NCBI GenBank assembly: GCA_963727015.1 | Contig: CAVSEV010000005.1 | Location: 558,001 to 622,000 of the forward strand | Direction: 5' to 3' | DNA: 64,000 bases | Origin: DATFVJ01 sp963727015 | Lineage (GTDB): Bacteria > Actinomycetota > Actinomycetes > Streptosporangiales > Streptosporangiaceae | In this document: piece by piece, positions 60,275 through 64,000 of the stretch | How positions within the stretch are numbered: the stretch's first letter is position 1 | How the letters are laid out: each line of letters begins with the position of its first letter | The notes under the pieces: generated by a model | Database searches by the model: none | Told to the model about the DNA's origin: nothing | The model's input: the letters and a program-made list of their open reading frames with translations, nothing else | Translations under genes and position numbers: made by a program

Positions 60275-60830
60275 GAGGTCGCCGAGCTGGTCGGCGGCGC
60301 GATCGCGGTCCGCAACTCCCGCTACCCGTCCGGGCTCGGACTCAGCGGCGGAGCGCGCCTCGTCGATCGTGTTCGGGCAGAGGTTGGCCAGCACGCCGGC
60401 CTTGACGTTGCCCCAGCCCATCTCGATCGGGTTGAGGTCGTGGGCGTAAGCGGCCAGCCGCTCAGCCACCAGCCAGCTGTTTTGGGTGGCGACCCAGGCC
60501 TTCATGGCCCTGGACTTGTGCGAGGACAGGTTGTCCCTTGATCATGGTGACGTTCGCGTCGGCGACGTGCTCGTGCAGGTCGTCGAGGAACCTGATCAGC
60601 GGCTCGCTGTTGCAGGAGCCTTCCTTGATCTGGAACATCAGGGCCGCCTATCCGCCGTCCGGCTTGTAAGCAAGCGCCCCAGACATCGACAGCCGTTTCA
60701 GCTGAACCGGTGCCGCAGCATCGAGCCCACTCCGTCTCGGCCACACGCTGGCCGCGCGGTAGAAGCGAAGGCGTCCTCGATCTGCTCACGGTCGAGTCGG
60801 CCACCCCGGCTTGTCACAGCGTGGAATGAG
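60275..60830 (-). pseudogene. IS630-family transposase relic
   Basis: The minus-strand frames give LKRLSMSGALAYKPDGG (stop), ALMFQIKEGSCNSEPLIRFL, DDLHEHVADANVTMI, then after a frameshift WLVAERLAAYAHDLNPIEMG and WGNVKAGVLANL. The last part is the C-terminal catalytic segment (LPAYAPxLNPxExxW) of IS630/Tc1-type transposases. Internal stops and frameshifts make it defunct. Confidence 0.78.
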
Positions 60831-60839
60831 GTCGAGCGG

Positions 60840-61355
60840 CTATCCGCGCGCCATCGAGTCCATGCACACCGTGACCGCGAGGATGAGCGCATCATCTTGT
60901 TCCGGCGCAATCTCGACGCCGTAGGTGTCACGGACCCGGAACCAGCTTTTCGAGACAGTTGCCACCGTGTCGCCGTCCTGCTCGATCTCGTATTCGTGAT
61001 CGACGACGTTTCCGTGGGCACTCAGGTCCGGCCCGCCATCTACGTCGATCTTGTAGCGGTCGCGGATCCCGACAACGGCCTTGTGGACAGTCGCACTGCG
61101 GCCGCCCATCTCGATCTTCATCTTGTCGCGTACGCTCAGCTTGCGTTCTTGGATCTTCGCGACCTCGCTGCCCGACGCGTCCTTGAGCACGAAGGTGTCG
61201 CGGACCCGCACGGCCTTGCCGTCGACCTTGAAGACCCGCTGACCGGTCTCGTCTTCAATCCAGTAGTCGTCACCGATCGACAGCAACTGCTCCTGCATCC
61301 GGTAGCGCCGGCCGGCATGACCGTCGGCGCCTCGTATCCGGTCTCTCAGGCCCAT
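60840..61355 (-). CDS. LURP-one-related (Tubby-like fold) protein
   Basis: This 171-residue cytoplasmic protein starts MGLRDRIRGADGHAGRRYRM. Alternating strands follow, with SIGDDYWIEDETGQRVFKVD, TFVLKDASGSEVAKIQERKL, KMKIEMGGRSATVHKAVVG, YEIEQDGDTVATVSKSWFRV and RDTYGVEIAPEQDDALILAV. This is the LURP-one/DUF567 beta-barrel pattern around a central helix. Its function is unknown; relatives may bind membranes or phospholipids. ATG 61355 has GGGAGGGT 5-6 nt upstream. Confidence 0.88.
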   Translation of the reverse strand: MGLRDRIRGADGHAGRRYRMQEQLLSIGDDYWIEDETGQRVFKVDGKAVRVRDTFVLKDASGSEVAKIQERKLSVRDKMKIEMGGRSATVHKAVVGIRDRYKIDVDGGPDLSAHGNVVDHEYEIEQDGDTVATVSKSWFRVRDTYGVEIAPEQDDALILAVTVCMDSMARG

Positions 61356-61439
61356 GTTCACCCTCCCCGTTGTCGGCGAGCCCGCGCCGAGGTCTTTCCG
61401 CCACGGTCCACGCACAATAGACATTACGGTAGTCCGGGT

Positions 61440-61720
61440 CTAGGAGGCCTAGTTGAAGCCCGGTCACGGCGACAGGAGCCGCACTATGAGCCATACCTGC
61501 GCCAGCAAGAGCCCGGCCCGGCCCGGCAGGGTGGCGACGTCGTAGCGGGTCAGGCTGGCGCCGAACAGGGGTTTCGCCGCCGGTGACGGGCGCGACCACG
61601 CCGCGGATGGGCGACCGCGGCCCGAGCCGGTAGATGGGCCGCCGACGCTACCTGCGAGGTCCGCGAAGGCGAGGGCGTTGAAGTCGCCGTCATCGGTGAG
61701 CAGCAGTTACTGCGGTGATG
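61440..61720 (-). pseudogene. Possible C-terminal relic of a cation:proton antiporter
   Basis: The minus-strand frames read TDDGDFNALAFADLAGSVGG, SPIRGVVAPVTGGE, LFGASLTRYDVATLPGRAG. This order resembles the cytosolic tail of actinomycete sodium:proton antiporters (DDDFNALxATDL, GVVAPYTGGExLFGxxLTRY). Frames are broken and no membrane part remains. 61721-62357 otherwise shows no identifiable gene. Confidence 0.3.
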
Positions 61721-62357
61721 CCCTCAAGCTCGGCGCCGTCGGCGGTAGCCGGCGCCGGCAGTTCCCCCGGCGCCAGTTCCAGCCCGCCCGATCTGCTCGC
61801 GCTGCTGTTCGGACGCCGACCCACATCAGCACCTCCAGCCCCCCGAGTCCAGCGCGCTGGCCAGGGTCGACGACCCAGCCCTGGCCGCCGGCCAGCAGCG
61901 GCCGGGTGGCCCCGAGCAAGACCCGGTCTGTCGTCACCGCGAACCCGCCGTTCCCCAGGCCGAAGAACCGCCCGGGGCCATCCTCACAGCGCTGAAAGTA
62001 ACGTCGCCTCACCAGGCGAGGAGACGGGCGATACACCTAAACGACTCCGGTGTGGCAGCCCACGCTGGCATGTGCTGAGCGACCTTGTGAGCGCCAGCGA
62101 CGAGCGGCCTAATGAGCTGCCCCGGCCCGCGCCGGCGAACCCCCCGCGCCTGAACATCTTGGGGGGCTGGTGCGGCCGTAGCTGTCCCGCAGCCAGGGTG
62201 ATGGCCAATTCTGGCTGTCTGTGGCCCCATCACCATTCCTGGGCTCTCAGTTCTGGCAAGGGGGACCGTCCGGTGGTGCGGCGAAGAGTCGATGCGGGGC
62301 TGACACGGGCGGCTCACCACCGCTCGCTTGGCGGCTGCGCGATAGCCTGGCTTCCAA

Positions 62358-62437
62358 ATGACATACCAGCCGACGCTCGACGAAATCACGCGTGCTCCCA
62401 AGGTCCTGCTGCACGACCACACCTCGACGGCGGCTGA
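62358..62437 (+). pseudogene. N-terminal fragment of an adenosine deaminase gene
   Basis: ATG 62358 reads MTYQPTLDEITRAPKVLLHD-H. After two extra bases the frame continues LDGG. RAPKVLLHDHLDGG is the N-terminal metal-site motif (HxH) of adenosine deaminases. The gene then collapses into an 18-bp tandem repeat tract, so only ~25 codons survive. Confidence 0.7.
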
Positions 62438-62606
62438 CCACTGCGCTGGGCTGACCACTGCGCTGGGCTGACCACTGCGCTGGGCTGACCACCGCGCTGG
62501 GCTGGCTACGGCGCTGGTCTGGCCGCTGGGCTGGCTACTGCGCTGGGCTGGCCACTGCGCTGGGCTGGCCACTGCGCTGGGCTGGCCACTGCGCTGGGCT
62601 GGCCAC
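62436..62606. repeat. 18-bp tandem repeat tract
   Basis: About nine copies of a GCTGACCACTGCGCTGGG/GCTGGCCACTGCGCTGGG unit. Near-identical GACCACAC(C)TCGACGG sequences flank it at 62415-62430 and 62614-62628, suggesting the array expanded within a duplicated segment of the deaminase fragment. Confidence 0.8.
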
Positions 62607-62774
62607 CCGGCGCGACCACACTCGACGGCATTCTTCCTCCAGCGCCGTTCGTCTGGATCGTGATCCAGCCCTCCACGAGGCGGGGCGTCCCGCGTCTGTG
62701 TTGTTCCCCGTTGGGCCGGCGCCGGGCGTGGCGGGCAAAACGGCGGGCCAGCCGGCTCGGCGGAGCGACAGTCT

Positions 62775-63434
62775 TCAGGCGTCAGCGTCACTATCGGCGC
62801 CCGGCCGTTGGTACAGCCATTCCGCATAGGACCTGGAGTCATCCGGGCCGGGTTGCACACCTCCGGGCAGGGCCTGGGCGAACACGAGCGCGGCGGTGGC
62901 CTCGAGTTCGCCGCGGAGCAGATCGGCTGGGCCGGTCGCCTCGAATCCCAGGGTCCACCAGTCCTGGCCATGTGTGTGGACATCGGTGAGTTCGACCGCG
63001 CACCCCGGCTCCTCGCCCAGGCCTGGGGCGCGCGCCACGATCTGTCCGGTGGCCAGTGAGAACTGGCTGATGCGGCGTCTCTTGCGCACCGGCCTCCAGC
63101 CGGCCAGGTCACCGCTGCCGGGGCGGAGCGGGCTATGGGGAAACGACCACTTCTGCCAGGACTCCATGCGTCCGCGGGCGCGGCCCGCCACCTCCAGGAT
63201 CCCTGGGCTGCCGCGGTAGGCCTTGACCTCCAGTGCCCCGCCCCCGCGGATCTTCACCGATAGCCCGGGCAACTGCGGATCCAGGAGGTAGGTGTCCTCG
63301 CGTGACTGCGTCCCGGCCGGGAACCGCTCGAACCATCCGGCCACTGCCGTCTCCAGCGGGCCCGGGAAGATCCAGCGCACCTCGAGGCTGCGGACTTTCT
63401 CCATGGCCGGGCCCTCGGGCAGTACGGCCGTCAT
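62775..63434 (-). CDS. Conserved protein with CYTH-like pattern
   Basis: This ~219-residue protein contains SLEVRWIFPGPL, SREDTYLLDPQLPGLSVKIR, GGGALEVKAYRGSPGILEVA and RMESWQKWSFP. Paired Glu-x-Arg and Lys-x-Arg/Glu-x-Lys strands are what a CYTH (triphosphate tunnel) fold looks like, so phosphate or nucleotide binding is conceivable, but I do not recognise the family firmly. The frame opens at 63479; ATG 63434 or 63440 follow AGGAG. A palindrome CTGGATCGTGATCCAG lies beyond its 3' end at 62653-62668. Confidence 0.65.
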   Translation of the reverse strand: MTAVLPEGPAMEKVRSLEVRWIFPGPLETAVAGWFERFPAGTQSREDTYLLDPQLPGLSVKIRGGGALEVKAYRGSPGILEVAGRARGRMESWQKWSFPHSPLRPGSGDLAGWRPVRKRRRISQFSLATGQIVARAPGLGEEPGCAVELTDVHTHGQDWWTLGFEATGPADLLRGELEATAALVFAQALPGGVQPGPDDSRSYAEWLYQRPGADSDADA

Positions 63435-63479
63435 CGCCATATGCTCCTGCCCCGGGCCCTGTCGGCCGACCCCGGGCAA

Positions 63480-63788
63480 CGCCGCCGCATGCCTGCCCTG
63501 CGCCGGTGCTCACCGCGCGCGGCGGCCGGTGCCAGCTCTATTACGGGCTGGCGGGCCGGTGTCCGCCTCGTAGCCACACTCCATGATGACCCCGGCCGGC
63601 CGGGGCCGAGATCCTCCTTTCCAGGTGATGTCCCCTCCGCCATGGGCGCGGCAAGATGGGGCAATCAGGAGCGCACGAGAAGGACCGCCATGTCTCCAGC
63701 GCCCTGGCCGTCCCGGCCGTTCCCGCACGGGGAGCTTGCTCGCGGCCCGGGCCGCGCGGCGTGACGTTCAGCAGGGGAGGTGAGCCGG
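63480..63788. other. Intergenic region between divergent genes
   Basis: No supported gene; the promoters of the CYTH-like gene (minus) and the DUF2252 gene (plus) should lie here. I see no clear -10/-35 pair. Confidence 0.4.
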
Positions 63789-64000
63789 ATGGCCGAGCAG
63801 AAGATCGCGCATCCGAGTATCGACGATCGCAAGGCCAGGGGTTTGGAGGCCCGGGACCGGACGGCCGTGTCAGGCCATGCGAAGTGGCGCCCGGCCGCGG
63901 GCCGCCCTGATCCGGTTGGCTTGCTGGAGGAGCAGAATCGCACCCGTGAGCCGGATCTGGTGCCGGTGCGCCATGGCCGGATGATGGTCTCGCCGTTCAC
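63789..64000 (+). CDS. DUF2252 domain protein, 3' truncated by window edge
   Basis: ATG 63789 follows GGGAGGT with 7-nt spacing and encodes MAEQKIAHPSIDDRKARGLE, then a segment ending LLEEQNRTREPDLVPVRHGR and MMVSPFT at the window edge. The LLxxQxxTRxPxLVPxRxGRMxxSPFxF(Y) motif marks the start of DUF2252 proteins, kinase-fold-like proteins of unknown function that are widespread in actinomycetes. Only the first ~71 codons are present. Confidence 0.85.
   Translation, partial: MAEQKIAHPSIDDRKARGLEARDRTAVSGHAKWRPAAGRPDPVGLLEEQNRTREPDLVPVRHGRMMVSPF

Overview
This window is 64 kb of very GC-rich DNA. GTG starts are frequent, Ala/Pro/Gly-rich linkers are common, and the window carries a chromosomal ergothioneine operon, DUF222/HNH debris, LAL-type LuxR regulators, an Acg-type nitroreductase and DUF4232/DUF6458/DUF4097 proteins. 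This points to an actinomycete, most likely in or near the Streptosporangiales/Streptomycetales. The genus cannot be fixed from sequence alone.

Layout. 0-10.5 kb: a co-directional type IV secretion/conjugation-like cluster with a MinD/ParA-like ATPase carrying a giant Ala/Pro/Ser repeat region, a VirB4-like ATPase, a TrbL/VirB6-like membrane protein, a single-span accessory protein and a lytic transglycosylase-NlpC/P60 wall hydrolase. 10.5-15.5 kb: GH13 glucosidase, CcdA-like thiol-redox membrane protein, a secreted DUF4232 protein and a membrane-anchored esterase. 15.5-18 kb: low-complexity repeats, gene relics and a VapBC pair. 17.8-19.9 kb: a NaeI-type restriction endonuclease translationally coupled to a protein with a TGT-like zinc motif, with no methyltransferase in the window. 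20.1-22.0 kb: an intact ISKra4-type insertion sequence with exact ends, a 9-bp target duplication and a probable -1 frameshift site. 22.1-26.7 kb: egtABCD. 26.7-31.5 kb: a phosphoesterase, an intact ISL3 element with an 8-bp target duplication, a NarL-like regulator, gluconokinase and MsrB. 31.5-34.8 kb: a two-gene metal-transport operon (MgtE-N/CBS protein and NRAMP-related transporter). 35-41.4 kb: MFS efflux pump with divergent TetR, membrane proteins and a GH15 enzyme. 41.4-50.7 kb: LAL regulator, amino-acid dehydrogenase, RHH protein plus DUF4097 protein, TMEM175 channel, a secreted Cys-rich repeat protein and an Acg-type nitroreductase.

From about 50.7 to 62.6 kb the DNA is gene-poor and decayed. 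It holds a frameshifted hybrid histidine kinase, transposase relics (IS1634-, IS630- and possibly IS21-type) and fragments of transporters, regulators and adenosine deaminase, alongside a few intact genes (beta-propeller protein, S53 peptidase, LURP-one protein). An 8.4-kb part of it is bracketed by two 47-bp direct copies of a tRNA 3' end. The last 1.3 kb carries a conserved protein with a CYTH-like pattern and the start of a DUF2252 gene.

The best leads for undescribed biology are: the NaeI homologue coupled to a TGT-like zinc protein in place of a methyltransferase; a 65-bp palindromic repeat present twice, 42 kb apart; the tRNA-bracketed decayed island; and the secreted protein built from three CIYPAVWV-type cysteine repeats.
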